Shown here: one piece after another, positions 29,390 to 40,872 of the stretch
Layout of the letters: each line of letters opens with the position of its first letter
Numbering within the stretch: position 1 is the first letter of the stretch
Source: a virus
IMG/VR virus record: IMGVR_UViG_3300045125_000015
Coordinates: 1 to 61,156 of that record
Direction: 5' to 3' (one strand)
Length of the DNA stretch: 61,156 nt
The notes under the pieces: generated by a model
Told to the model about the DNA's origin: nothing
The model's input: the letters and a program-made list of their open reading frames with translations, nothing else
The model's database searches: none
Position numbers and translations under genes: made by a program

Positions 29390-32300
29390 ATGGCAACGGT
29401 ACAAGAGCTTGAGCGAGCCTTTCTAAACGCACACAACGCGGGGGATAAGCAGGCCGCACAGGCTCTGGCTGATGCTCTCCGTCAGTCCATGGTTTCCCAG
29501 CCGAGAACCAGCAGCGCCCCAAGAAAGACCTGAAACTGGCTTTGTGGCCGGCATCAAATCTGGCTACGAGCGCCTGAAGGGCGACATCGGCGCTATTGGT
29601 GCGGCAGCTGGGGTTCCAAGGTGCGGAGGAATACGCCGCCAAGCAGCGGGAGAAAGCAGGCGAGATCTACCGCCAGCCTGAGTTCACAGAAGCTCCTGTC
29701 TCGTATCTGACCGGCCTGCTTGGCCAATCCATCCCGTACATGGCAGCGCCTGTAGCAGCGGCCGCAGCAGCTCCCGAAGCATTGGGTGCGCTGGGTGCGG
29801 CTGGTCTGGCTGGCTTGGCATCGGCTACACAGTTCACCGGCTCCAACATTTCCCGCCAGCTTGAGGAAGGCGTATCCGCTAAGGACGCAAATGTCCTCAA
29901 AGCTGTTGCTGCGTCTGTCCCGCAGGCAGCGCTGGATGTGGTCAGTTTCCGCATGATCCCCGGCATCAGAAGATCTTTGGTTCTGTTGGTCGTGAACTGA
30001 CGGAGCAGGAGGCAGCTGTTATTGCCAAGGACGGAATCCTCGGCAGACCATGACCAACGCGGTCAAGTCATACGGTCCATCAGCCCTGAAGACTGCCGGC
30101 GTGGAAGGGACCACAGAAGCTGGCGCAACAGTTCTTTGAGCGCCTGCAAGCTGGGTTATCCATATCGGACGAGGATGCTCGCCGTGAGTATCTGGATAAC
30201 TTTGTCGGTGGCGCATTACTGGGTGGAACTCTGTCTATACCAGGTCGGGCGGTGGAGAAAGCTCAGGCTCGTCAGCGACTGGCAGCCCAGCGGGAAGAAG
30301 CTCCAGCCGAACAAGTGGCAACGTTGCCACCCTCCAAGGCTGTTGCCAGATCCAGTGGCGCCAAGCTGCACCTGCCGTAGAGGCTCTGCCTGTTGCTCCG
30401 CCACCTACCGCCCCAGAAGCCGTAGCTCCAAAGGTTGCTGCCACAGAAGAGGACAAGACTTCGCGCTCAGGGCAGAGGCCGCGCCAGAGGGTGAGTACGT
30501 ATCCGAGTGAGCCGCAGCCGAAAGCCGCCAGAAAGTTGCGGACATCAGAAAGAGCGTACAGACTTTGAGAAGCAGGTTGAAACGCTGAAGAAAGGCCAGC
30601 CGGGCAAGAGCTTGTGGTCGGCAGTCCAAAGGCAAGCTGGTTCCGTCAGAGCTTGCAGAACTGGGCGAGCGCTAAGCGTTTGTTCAGCCTGCGTGCGGCT
30701 AAGGATACTCGTGGCTACACCATTGCCGATCTTGTGGCTGATGGTGAGCTGGACGCTTGGTTGCCGCCGGAATACCGCAAAGGTTCCGGTTGATGCAGAG
30801 ATGCAGATGGATCCGCGGGCGGCACTGGATCGTGACCTTGCGGCAGAAGAGCACATTAAAGAAATTGTTCAGGTCTGGCAACTACCTGACGCTATGCGAC
30901 CACATGAAAGACTTAGAGCAAATTGGTTCCGGATCATTGTCAGATTTAGAGGACTGCTTACCGGGAGACATATCGATGCAAAAACATTCAACGATCTCGT
31001 CCAAGAAGCGGTCGATGAGCAAGGAAGAATTTATCAAGACGCTGAGGCAGCTCTCACCGAAGCAGAGGTTGGAGGTCTTGAGCCACCTGCGCGAGTTTTC
31101 GAAACCATCCCAGAACAGAGAGTAGAGGATGAATACTATCCCGATATGAGTGAGGTGAGAGACACCTCCTCCTCAGAACTGCGCTAAGAGATAAAGGAAG
31201 ACAAGATTGATAAAGAGCAGCAAAAATCTGCTGGCCTATCAGAAACAATAGGTGAGCTGCTCCGCATAAATCAAGTTCCAGAAAGCATTAAACACCGAGC
31301 CAAAATACAAAAGGGTTGAGGGTGAGTGTTTCTATGTCTTTCGAGGGTGAACCTAACAAACAGCTATCTGATTTTGTTTCCAATAACGAATCAAGCGGTG
31401 TTATCTCGGCACTTCAAAATAGCGGCAATCCATTTCATCCAAAGGATTGGCGATAACGCTTGCCAGTCAAGCCAGCCCGTTTAGGTGTTGGGCTTTATCC
31501 TGATAATGCCGCAAGAAGCATCAAGAAGTATGCAGGTATTTATGTGCCGGGCGAGCGCAAACATTCTACATGCGCAGCAAAGCAATGGCTGCATCTGGCA
31601 GTCATGCGGTTGCGCATGAGGTTGTACATCACCTAACGCTTGATGCTTTGCGTAACGCCAACCGCAGAACAAAAACGCGTGATCTGTTGAGCAAAATAGA
31701 AAAACTACTTCAAGCACTGAGTAGAGTTATTCGTCTTGCTCAAACAAGGAAAGGGAAAACTTTATGGTTTGAAGAAATCAACGCGCTGAGTTCGTTGCAG
31801 AAGCTAACTGCAAGCGTTAAGTTTTCAATACGAGCTATGCAGAAGATACCTTAGCGAAAGCAAAATGGCGATCGGATGCATTTGACACGATTGTTGTATC
31901 CGCAAGTTGCTTGGTTGTTACCAAGCCATACCAAACGGCGCTGGATCACGGTAAAGACCATCAGAATCCATCTTTGACGAAGATGTAGACGTTGTTGTCG
32001 ACAAGACCATAGCCAAGCAGCAAAGTATGGAAAAGAAGAAGTAATTGGGTTGGAGAAAGAAGAGCCAAGCAAGGTTGAGAAAGCCAAGGAAGCGGTCAAG
32101 GCTGCCATCCAGCCCCGCAAGCTGCCGAAGAGTCAGTTCGATGGCGTGGCTGACGATTACTACGATGCACTCAAGCCTATCTTTGCGCCTGAGAAAAAGA
32201 CCATCGTGGACAAGATCGACGGTATGCGCGATGACTTCTGGCGCAAGCTGGCGCAGGGCATAGCTGACCAGTACCGCACGATTAAGGACTACAGCGAAGA

Positions 32301-34802
32301 AGCCTACATGAAGGCTCGCATGTCCAAGACCATAGACGGTGCGCTGGAGGGCATCCTGTTCAACGGCGAGGTCAAGCTGACTGACGGTGCGCTGGATATT
32401 GCCAAGGACACCAAGGGTCTGCTGAAAGTGCTGGAGCCGATTGGCAACGAGGTTGATCGTTACCAGATTTGGGTGGCACTAAACCGTGATGCGCAGCTGG
32501 TCAAGCAGGGCAAAGCTCCGTCCGTCAATAAGGATCTGGTTGCTCGACGTAATGAGCTGGCTGCCGGCAAGATTGGTAACAAATCCAGGCTGGAGGTATA
32601 TCAGCAGGTTCAGAAGGATATGAACAAGCTGAATCGTTCTGTGCTGAAGTATCGCTGTCCCGGCAGGGCATCATCGACAAAGAGGCGTACAAGATCTACG
32701 CCCGTGACATCAACTACATTCCGTTCTACAAAGTCATGGACGAGAACGGTGATGTGCAGTCTGCCGCTACCAAGTCAGGGCTGGTCAGCCAGTACTTCTC
32801 AAAGGCGCTGAAGGGTGGAGAGAAGCCGTTCGGTGATCTTGATGGAAAACACCCTGCGGAACTGGAGCCATATCCTGTCAGCCTCCATGAAGAACGAGGC
32901 TGCGAATGCCACGGTCCGTGCAGCTATGGACATGGGCGCTGCGTATCCAAACCTCAAAGGTCGGGCTCGATGTGGCGTGACGGCAAGGTCTACAGCGCCA
33001 AGTCTGGTCGAGCTGGTCAACGGCGGCAAGCTCAAGCCTGAGTTCACCACCAGCGGCAAGGGCATGGTCAAGACCATGATCGGTGGCAAGCAAGCGTACT
33101 TTGATGTGGTAGATCCGCTGCTGCTTGAGTCCATCATGTCCATCGGCTACATGGGTCCGAAGTCCAAGTTCTTGGATGTGGCGCGTGACTTCAAGAACAT
33201 GCTGCAATTTGGCGTTACGCTATCGCCTGCGTTCAAGATCCGCAACTTGTTCCGCGACTCCATCATCCGCCATGGCGGTCAGTGACCTGAAGAAGAACCC
33301 GTTTGCCAACGTGGTGAATGGCTGGGTATGCATCAGACAATGAACAACCCTGCGCATATCTCTGCACTGGCTGGCGGCGCGATCTTCAACTTTGGTTCTG
33401 CCTATGAAGGCGACCAAGCCAAGATGATCAAGCGCCTGCTGGACAAGGGCGTGTCTGGTGACTCCATCCTCGACAACGAGAAGAAGATTGAGCGCGGTCT
33501 GAAGGCGGCATACAAGGCGTACCAAGACTGGGGCAACAAGTCTGAAGCGGCCAACCGTATGGCGCTGTACAACCAGCTCAAGAGAAAAAGGACTACAGCC
33601 ATCTTGAGGCATCGTTCTACGCCCGTGACATGCTGGACTTTTCCATGCAGGGTGCGTGGCCTGCCTTCCGGCTGGTTACGCAGGTAGTGCCGTTCCTGAA
33701 CGCTCGTGTGCAGGGTCTGTACAAGCTTGGCCGTGACGGACTTATCCCTACCAGCCGCGTGATCTACAACACTGTCTACTGGCAAGCCGATAGATGCTAC
33801 GGACAAGCAGAAAGCCGAGCAGTTCAGCGTAGTCATGGGCGCTGTGGCACTGGCCTCGCTCATGCTGTACATGGCGTTCAAGGACGACGACGAGTTCAAG
33901 AAGCGCGAGCAGTGGGACCGCGATAACTTCTGGTGGTTCAAGTTGCCAGGCATGGATTCGGCTATCCGCGTACCTAAGCCATTTGAGATTGGTGCGCTAT
34001 GGAACTATGGCCGAGCGCGTGGCAGAGCAGATCTTTGACAGCGGCGCGGAAGGCAAAGTGTTTGAGCAGAGCATGAAGCGTATGCTGACTGACACGTTCG
34101 CCATCAACCCCATCCCGCAGATGATCAAGCCGCTGGTGGATCTGTACGCCAACAAGGACAGCTTCACCGGTGCGCCGATTGAGACTGCCGGCATGGAACG
34201 TCTGTCCAAGGATCAAGCGTATTGCAGAGAAGACCAGCCCGCTGGCTATCGCACTGTCCAAGGTATCCAACGTATTCCTGCCAGAGTCCACGGAGGTCTC
34301 TCCTGTGCAGGCCGACTATGCGATCAAGGCGTACTTTGGCTGGCTGGGCGGTACGGCATCGTGGGCATCTCACTACGCTGTGCAGCCGTTCTCAAAGTCT
34401 GCCTACCCGGACAATGACTGGACTGAAACTATGTCGATGGGATTCATCAAGTCCCTGCCGGCAACGCAGTCCAAGTACGTCACGGCGTTCTACGAGAACA
34501 ACAAGGAGATCAGCCAAGCTTATGCTGACATGCGCCACTTCGCCCAGCTAGGCGAGGCAGACAAGGTGCAGGAGATCCTGAAGGAGAAGGGCGACAAGAT
34601 TGCCATGGCCAAGTTCTATGACAATGCGTCCAAGGATATGGCCAAGGTACGCCAAGCCATCCTGCACATCCGGGCGGATGAGAACATGACTGGCGCTCAG
34701 AAGAAGGAAGAGATTGACCGGCTGAAGATAATCATCGGCGAGATAGCCAAGCAGATGGAGGACGCAAGGCTGATGGTTAAGAAGAGTTATGCCGCTCAAT
34801 AG
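29390..34802 (+). CDS. Giant polyvalent ejection protein with HExxH motif and LPD38-like domain
   Basis: About 1800 residues, broken by many indels. Order: MATVQELERAFLNAHNAGDK; an Ala-rich membrane-active stretch (YMAAPVAAAAAAPEALGALG) typical of ejected proteins; IADLVADGELDAWLPPEYRK and EEHIKEIVRSGNYLTY; a zincin-like part with AGIYVPGERK and SGSHAVAHEVVHHLTLDALR (HExxH at 31615-31629); then FDGVADDYYDALKPIFAPEK, DRYQIWVALNRDAQLVKQGK, LSPAFKIRNLFRDSI and an LPD38-like end (MLDFSMQGAWPAFRLVTQVV PFLNARVQGLYKLGRDG). It probably enters the cell with DNA and may carry protease activity there (inference). Confidence 0.75.
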
Positions 34803-35062
34803 TCATGGCCATCAAGATCCCACTCTGTGAGCTTGTACCGTGTATAAAACCCTCTGCTTCCTAACCCGTGGTAGCCAGCTTGATCCCTGATGGTGCTCTG
34901 GGCAGAGTGGAATCACCAGCCAGTCTGAAGCCCGCTGCGCTCCTCCGACCGCGTCCCGTGGATGGTGGAGGTGAGCAGGCGTGTGACCGTAGCCCAAGAT
35001 GGTGGCAGAGCACGCAGCCAATCTCTGGCTACTTCGTTCATATACTGCTTAACTGTCTTCAT
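34796..35062 (-). CDS. Ref-like HNH nuclease (RecA-dependent nuclease type), frameshifted
   Basis: The minus-strand ATG at 35062 gives MKTVKQYMNEVAR, then CVLCHHLGYGHTPAHLHHPR, DAVGGAQRASDWLVIPLCPE HHQGSS and FYTRYKLTEWDLDGHDY. CxxC ... H-L-H-H-x-R-D ... R-A-S-D-W-L-V-I-P-L-C-x-E-H-H-Q-G is the pattern of phage P1 Ref-type HNH nucleases that act with RecA. About 88 residues, indels near 35015 and 34870. It ends inside the 3' end of the ejection gene, so the two transcripts converge. Confidence 0.75.
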
Positions 35063-35104
35063 TGATTCGATCCAGAACTAGCTGCGGCAGAGTCTCTGCC
35101 GTCG

Positions 35105-35248
35105 TCAATGATGTACGTGGTCTTGAGGATAAGGAATGCACCGCTTGGTAGCCGCATCCCATCCGGCAGAAAAGGCAGACTCTTGCAAGACCCCATGCTT
35201 TGACGCATCCATGGCAGACCAGCTTTTGTAGCTCTCACTCTTCTTCAT
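35105..35248 (-). CDS. Small hypothetical protein, 47 residues
   Basis: MKKSESYKSWSAMDASKHGV, LQESAFSAGWDAATKRCIPY, PQDHVHH. Overlaps the upstream zinc-ribbon stop by four bases (ATGA). The A-F-x-A-G-W-D-A-A pattern is common in very small phage proteins. Function unknown. Confidence 0.75.
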   Translation of the reverse strand: MKKSESYKSWSAMDASKHGVLQESAFSAGWDAATKRCIPYPQDHVHH

Positions 35249-35441
35249 CTTCCCTCCCAAATTTTCGGTAGTTTGTAGTACTTCTCCCATGTCTCCTGCG
35301 GTATCTCGATGGACATCATCTTGATAGTCGCAGTCCTTGCAAACGCGCTGACGCTGCACGAAGTCAAACGTGTTCGATGATGTCACGATACCGCCTGGTG
35401 TCAGTGACGGCGGTCTTCTTATCGCAGTGTGGGCACCACAT
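35245..35441 (-). CDS. Small NrdR-like zinc-ribbon protein, frameshifted
   Basis: MWCPHCDKKTAVTDTRRYRD, then VQRQRVCKDCDY and MMSIEIPQETWEKYYKLPKI WEGR. CxxC ... T-D-T-R ... R-x-R-x-C-x-x-C copies the N-terminal zinc ribbon of the transcription repressor NrdR, without the ATP-cone domain. About 64 residues, indels near 35373 and 35312. Could be a DNA-binding regulator; unproven. Confidence 0.7.
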
Positions 35442-35442
35442 A

Positions 35443-36355
35443 TTATTTAAGTATCTTGTCTGCTGCGAGGAAAATGGTCTCCAGCGATGTAAGCGTAGGC
35501 CGGTATCCCAGTGCGTAGGCTGCGGTGTTCGTGGAGTAGTACTTCTCCTTGATGCCCGTGGTTGGCATTCCTGCCGGGTAGCCAGTGGTCTCGTACTCCA
35601 GCCCGTACCGCTCGGCCATCTTGACCAGCAGGGTGTCCTTGCTGACAGGCTGCCGGCTGTAGCAGTCTATCGCCGTGTTGATGTTGTCCGTGGATAGCAG
35701 CACGTTGATCATCTGGAAGAAGTCCAGCGGGCCGATGTAATCCCGGACGATCTGGTTGCGGTCTACGCGGTAAGTCACCTTGTCTTGTATGGCGCGGATC
35801 ATGTCTGTGATCATGAACCTGTGCTTCAAGCTCATGCTGTGGCTGAAGTAATTGAACACCCGCAGGTCGATGATGTTGCGGTCAGACACGCGGTGCCGTA
35901 TCTCTGCCATGGCCTTGGCTGCGCCGTAGTAATGCTCAGGCTGGAGGTTGTTGATGGGCAGCACACAGGTCTTCTGTGCAGTCTGCGGGCGTGGAGAAGT
36001 TGTCTCCGAACGCTGCGCCGCTGGACATAAAGATGTACAGGCAGTGTTTGTTGTGATCCAGATAATCCATCGCCATCCGGTCAAACGTTTCCGTGATGTT
36101 GAAGATGTTGGCACCCATCTTCTTGACCCGCTCAGGGTTGCCTGCGCCCACGAAGTTGATGATGGCGTCCAGCCCGCTGGTGGCAGGAAAGTCAAAGTAC
36201 GTGCGGCTGTTGTAGTTCCGCAGGTTCTTTTCAACCATCCACCTGCCCATAGCCGTAGCCTCGCGGGAGAACAGTTCAAGATGGTGCTCGTCACCGAAGG
36301 ACTGGATCAGGTCTTTGGCGATCTGGCTGGTAGCGCCGAGGATAGCGATCTTCAT
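35443..36355 (-). CDS. NAD(P)-dependent epimerase/reductase (SDR), YerF-like by context
   Basis: Extended short-chain dehydrogenase. MKIAILGATSQIAKDLIQSF is the Rossmann G-x-x-x-x-I-A strand-loop; YIFMSSGAAFGDNFSTPA holds the active Ser region; YYGAAKAMAEIRHRVSD holds the Y-x-x-x-K pair; RDYIGPLDFFQMINVLLST follows. One indel near 35960. About 303 residues. It directly follows the ThDP enzyme (ATGA overlap) and RfbH. In yersiniose synthesis the matching gene, yerF, reduces the ketone of the branched sugar, so I propose that role by context. Confidence 0.8.
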
Positions 36356-38134
36356 AGTGGCACCACCATTTCTGCGGCCAGTTCTTCGTCAGACAGGAAC
36401 GGGAACCATGTCATGCAGGGGGCCTGCTTGCCGTCCTTAAATGACTTGCGATGGCATGGATCTGCTGGTTCTCTGTGCAGAGCACGTCAACGATGTATGG
36501 GCGCGTCCAGCTTGAATGACCATCGGCAGGTGTTTGTTCAAAGTGGGTATGCTCACATGCTCGCTCGCGTATCTATCTTGAATGTCCTGGCTACTTCCTC
36601 AAAGTCTGGGGAACCACAAACCAGTTTCTGATGTTCACGCCGTGCACGCTTCCGTCGTAGAACCTGGACTGCGTGTTCTTGATGCTGAGATATCCCTTGG
36701 TTGTTCAGGATAATGATCTTGATGGGCAGGTTATGCTCACGGATAACTGCCAGCTCCTGCATGTTGGACATGAAGCTGCCGTCACCTACTATGACGATGA
36801 CGTTCTTTGCTCCTGCCTTGGCCACGCCGATGGCGGCCGGCAATGCCCAGCCCATGTCGCCCTGAGATTGGCTATGAACGAACCGCTGCTGCGCCCTGGA
36901 TGCGGACAGCTTGCGGCACCGTGTAGAAAGCAGTGCCTGCGTCGGCCATGAACACGGCATCGTCCGGGGCGTGGCGGTAGATGGCATCCAGTACGGCGTA
37001 GATGTTCAGGCCGTTGGTGTCATTCAAATACTCCGGCTGCATGACTGGCCACTTGGCTTTCCAGTGGTTGCACTTGTCTATCCATTCCTGTCTGGTCATA
37101 GCATGGCTCCGAAGAATTGATGTAGCGGTACGGTTATCTTGTGGTCTACCGGCACGATGTCCTTGGCCAGCTCGTCAGGTTCAATGTCCACGTAGATCTT
37201 GTCGGCTCTGCGGGCTGAACTGTTTGGGGTCATAGCCAATCACGCCGGCATTCATGGATGTGCCAAGGATCAGCAGCAAGGTCAGCGTTCTGCATGGCAA
37301 AGTTGCCAAACCTGGTGCCGCGTGAGCCTATGGTTCCCATGTTCAGCGGGTGGTCGTAGGGCAGGTAATCCTGTGCGCCGTAGGTGGTGACGAACGGTGA
37401 TCTCGTACTTGTGACGAACTGGACAAACTGATCCACCATGCCTGACTGCCGGATGCCCATGCCTGCCAAGATGATCGGGCGCTCGGCGTTCTTCATGTCG
37501 TGCCAGATGGTCTTCGGGTCAAAGACGTACTCAAGTTTGGCGTCTGTCTGAATGTTCTGATTATTTATGTGATATGGAACTGCGTCGTCCGGCATTTCTG
37601 CCTGTTGAACATCTATGGGGATGTCTATCCATACCAGGTCCCGGTCTTCCTGATATTGCGTGATGTACTGCCGGCCTCAAGTGCAATCCTGACAACATTA
37701 ACATCGGAAACAAAGAGCGATAACTTGGTCATCGACCTCATGGTTGCTGCGATGTCGTGCTCTTGCAGTCCGTAGTGGCGCAGGGACAAGTTTCTTTCTT
37801 TGTTGATATGCGCTGTGCAGGTATCCTTGCGCACGTTGCCGGAGATGAACAAGTACCGGCACTCCATCCTGCCAAGCGTTCAGCACACTGGTTGCGCAGT
37901 TGGTTCCACCGCAGCCGGTAGTGGGATTAACCACGGCCAGCTTGCCTGTGTACTTAGCCTCACCTATAGCTGCATGGCCAGCGCCCTGCTCATGGTGGTA
38001 GCAGATGTACTCGATGCCGCCGTGCTTGATGAAGCCGTCGTTCAAGCCAGCTGCTCCGCCACCCATCAGCCCATGCACCCGGCGTACGCCTATGCTGTCA
38101 GAGATACTCTGCTAATCCAGTCAGCAACTCTCAT
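36352..38134 (-). CDS. Thiamine-diphosphate carboligase (acetolactate synthase family), YerE-like by context
   Basis: About 590 residues, broken by indels. N-terminal domain: VHGLMGGGAAGLNDGFIKHG, ICYHHEQGAGHAAIGEAKYT with the catalytic Glu in H-H-E-Q-G-A, and GKLAVVNPTTGCGGTNCATS. Centre: IWHDMKNAERPIILAGMGIR and YGAQDYLPYDHPLNMGTIGS. C-terminal ThDP site: GDMGWALPAAIGVAKAGAKN and VGDGSFMSNMQELAVIREHN ending LNNQG (GDG...NN). Next to rfbH and an SDR, the best reading is a YerE-type enzyme adding a two-carbon unit from pyruvate to a CDP-keto-sugar. An ordinary acetolactate synthase role is less likely in this setting. Confidence 0.82.
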
Positions 38135-39367
38135 TGGTACTCCTCCATGAACTTGTCGATGGTGTCGCACATATAGTCCAGCATGGGCTGCGTCAGTGCT
38201 GGCTGTACGCCCATCCAGAACGTGTTGTGCATGACGTAATCTGTCTGGTCTCAGGCTGCCGTGGACTCGGTAGACCTGATCCTTCAGGAACGGCTGCTTG
38301 GTAGCGTTGCCAGCAAACAGCAGGCGAGTGCCGATGTTGTGACCGGCCAGCCACTGGATCAGATCATCCCGCTTGAACTTGACCTCCGGCGACAGCGTGA
38401 TCGGCAGACCAAACCAGCTAGGATGTGCGTCCGGGTAGACGGTCGGCAACCACAGCTGCTCATGGTTCGACAGCCGGTTGTGCAGGTAGGCGTAGTTGTT
38501 CCTGCGCATGGAGATGAAGTAGTCCAGCTTCTCCAGCTGTGCCACGCCACAGGCTGCCTGCATCTCAGTGATCTTCAGGTTGTAGCCCAGATGCGTGAAC
38601 ACGTACTTGTGGTCATAGCCGTAGGGCAATCCCTCGAACTGCTGGCAGTACCGCTGCTTGCAGGTGTTGTCCTTGCCAGGCTCGCACCAGCAGTCCCTGC
38701 CCCAGTCGCGGAATGACTCCACCAGCCGGGTCAGCTTTGGGTTGTTGATGACCACCGCCCCGCCCTCGCCCATGGTGATGTGGTGCGCAGGGAAGAAAGA
38801 CATGGTAGCCAGATCGCCGAACGTGCCCACGTTCTGGTTACTGCCAGCGAGCGCCCAGCGCGTCACAGCAGTCCTCGATGAGCCACAGGTTGTGCTTGCT
38901 CTGCCAACGCCACGATCTCTTCCAGGTTGAACGGATTGCCCATCGTGTGCGCGAGGAAGATGGCCTTGGTCTTGGGCGTGATGGCGGCCTCCAGATCCGT
39001 GGTGGCGATGTTCAGGGTGGTGTTGATGTCCAAGAACACTGGCACAGCGCCGAACTGGATGATCGGGGCGATGGTCGTGGGAAACCCGCAGGCCACGCTG
39101 ATTACCTCGTCGCCCTTCTTGATAGCCCGCTCGCCCAGCTTGGGGATGGTCAGTGCCATGAAGGCCACGAGGTTGGCAGAACTGCCAGAGTTGACAGTCC
39201 TGATCGCCTTGCGCCCAGCCAGCGGCAGAGCGTGTCCTCGAACTCGCGGTTGAAGGAACTGGCCGTCAGCCAGCCCTGTCCACAGCCTTGTGCATCAGCT
39301 CCTTCTCCCGCTCTCCGATCACTTGACCGGAGGCTGGGATAAAGGTCTCGCTGGGTATGAATGTCAT
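38131..39367 (-). CDS. rfbH: RfbH-type CDP-4-keto-6-deoxyglucose 3-dehydrase
   Basis: DegT/aminotransferase-fold enzyme. MTFIPSETFIPASGQVIGER, SSFNREFE, VNSGSSANLVAFMALTIPKL, VACGFPTTIAPIIQFGAVPV, FLAHTMGNPFNLEEIVAL and LIEDCCDALG. MSFFPAHHITMGEGGAVV carries His where aminotransferases have the PLP-binding Lys, the hallmark of RfbH/E1. Cysteines for a [2Fe-2S] cluster lie in DWGRDCWCEPGKDNTCKQRY C. Indels near 39245, 38868 and 38260. About 411 residues. It removes the C3 hydroxyl of CDP-4-keto-6-deoxyglucose in O-antigen sugar synthesis; the partner reductase (E3) is not in the window. Confidence 0.92.
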
Positions 39368-40144
39368 ACAGCCTCTGCTGTGGGTTGCGGGGGTTGTGGT
39401 TTCTCTGTCAGGATGCCGTCGAACTTGTGGGTGCCGATATGCGCACAGCTGTGCCCACGGTGCTGCCCATACGCTGACCGCCGCACTTCTCGCGCCAGAT
39501 CTTGCAGAAGTGGTAGTCCTCGGACAGCAGGCGCTCGCCCAGCGGCTCGATGCTGGTAGCAAAGTACTCATAGATACGCTCGTTGCCAATCGCGCCAGCT
39601 CAGGTCATGGGTGTCATTGATGTAGCTGGGCACATGATCGCGCGAGCTGCTCGAACACTTCGCGCTTGATCATCATGAAGCCAGTGCCGCCGTTCCAGAT
39701 CTCGACCGGCTGGTTCAGGTCTACGCGCTGCTCGTTCTGGTAATCCACCAGGTTGACCACGAAGGAGCCGCTGTACTTGCGCAGGTCTTGCGGGGGTACG
39801 CCTGCCAGAGCGGCTGCATGGATCTGTGTCCAGTTCGATCTCTTTCTTGGGGTAGATACCGCAGATGATGGGCTTGTCTGCCAGCAGCATCGGCAGAACG
39901 TCGTGCGGATTGAAGTGGATGTCAGCGTCGATAAACATCAGGTGGGTGAAGTCTGTCTTCAGGAACCCGTGGACCAAGCGCGTTACGGGCACGCTGGATC
40001 AGGGACTCGTTGAACAGAAAGCTGGCAGCCATGTCCACGCGGTTGTCCCGGCAGGATGTTCTGCAAGCTGCATCAAGTGACTGGGCGAAATAGCCGTAGC
40101 AAAGTCCACCGTACATCGGGGTAGGCTACGAAAAGTTTTGCCAT
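39364..40144 (-). CDS. GT-A glycosyltransferase-like protein A, frameshifted
   Basis: MAKLFVAYPDVRWT, then VTRLVHGFLKTDFTHLMFID ADIHFNPHDVLPMLLA, KPIICGIYPKKEI, SGSFVVNLVDYQNEQRVDLN QPVEIWNGGTGFMMIKREVF EQLA, NDTHDLSWRDWQR and LGERLLSEDYHFCKIWREKC G. D-A-D-I-H-F is a DxD-type nucleotide-sugar/metal site and the G-G-T-G-F-M-M-I plus S-E-D-Y-x-F-C-x-x-W blocks recur in the second copy at 42901. About 260 residues. Probably transfers a sugar onto surface glycan; donor unknown. Confidence 0.72.
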
Positions 40145-40155
40145 TGTGTTTTCTC

Positions 40156-40872
40156 CTAAGAAGTTAAAGACTTGGGGTTTTGTCCAAGGGAAGTCAGTGA
40201 AGCGCTGTTTCATGAACTCGTTGTTGCCGATAAATGCGTCTCTGGCGTCATGCCGCCGGTGCCATCGTGGGACAGCCGGTAGCTGACGCTGTGCTTGCCG
40301 GTAGTGCCGCACTTGATCCTGCTGCCCGCATCAGCTCTGCTTGGAACGCCCGGTCAGACACAATCGGCACGTACCAAGCATGGCTGTGCTTGCGGGCAAC
40401 GTCTGTGCGTACGGCATAGCAGGAGTTATCCACAAGGTAATGACCGCTGGCGTTAGGCTGGCAGCCCAGCGACTCGCAGTTGTCATCGCAGATCCAGTTG
40501 CCATCGTTGTCCACGATCTTGCGCAGGCTGTACGCCCAGCCGAGGTCGTGCTTGGTGATCAGCGAGACAAGGGACTCGACGTGGTCGGGGTCGTAGAAGT
40601 TGTCGTCGTCGAGGTAGAAGATGATGTCTTCATCCACAACGAAGGGGGCAAGAGCAAAAACAGGAGCCATGCCATAACCGCCACCGCCATTAGCGTTAGG
40701 TAGGTATACGGCGACCGTATCAGTCCGCGACCAGAGACTCTGACCTTGTCGGAATGCTCTTCGCCATGGGAGAAAACATAATGTCGTAGCCTTGTATGTT
40801 TGGTTATGTACGCTCTATGCAGCGAGTAAGTGTTGGCCTGCCCTGTGTGCTGGTAATGACGGCTACTTTCAT
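40156..40872 (-). CDS. Family-2-like glycosyltransferase, frameshifted
   Basis: MKVAVITSTQGRPTLTRCIE, then PNANGGGGYGMAPVFALAPF, VVDEDIIFYLDDDNFYDPDH and VESLVSLITKHDLGWAYSLR, GHYLVDNSCYAVRTDVARKH, VSDRAFQAELMRA, GTTGKHSVSYRLSHDGTGG and FMKQRFTDFPWTKPQVF. Y-L-D-D-D-N-F-Y is the metal/nucleotide DxD motif, and the N-terminal V-I-T-S-T-x-G-R-P-T-L-x-R-C-I-x-S is a classic GT2 start. About 240 residues. The exact stop is blurred by an indel; 40156 is the best stop ahead of the next gene's ribosome site. Confidence 0.78.

Noticed and set aside
1-34802. Mass pseudogenisation or a degraded prophage
   Set aside because: Residues of each family are kept through the breaks and gene overlaps remain exact, which decay would not preserve.
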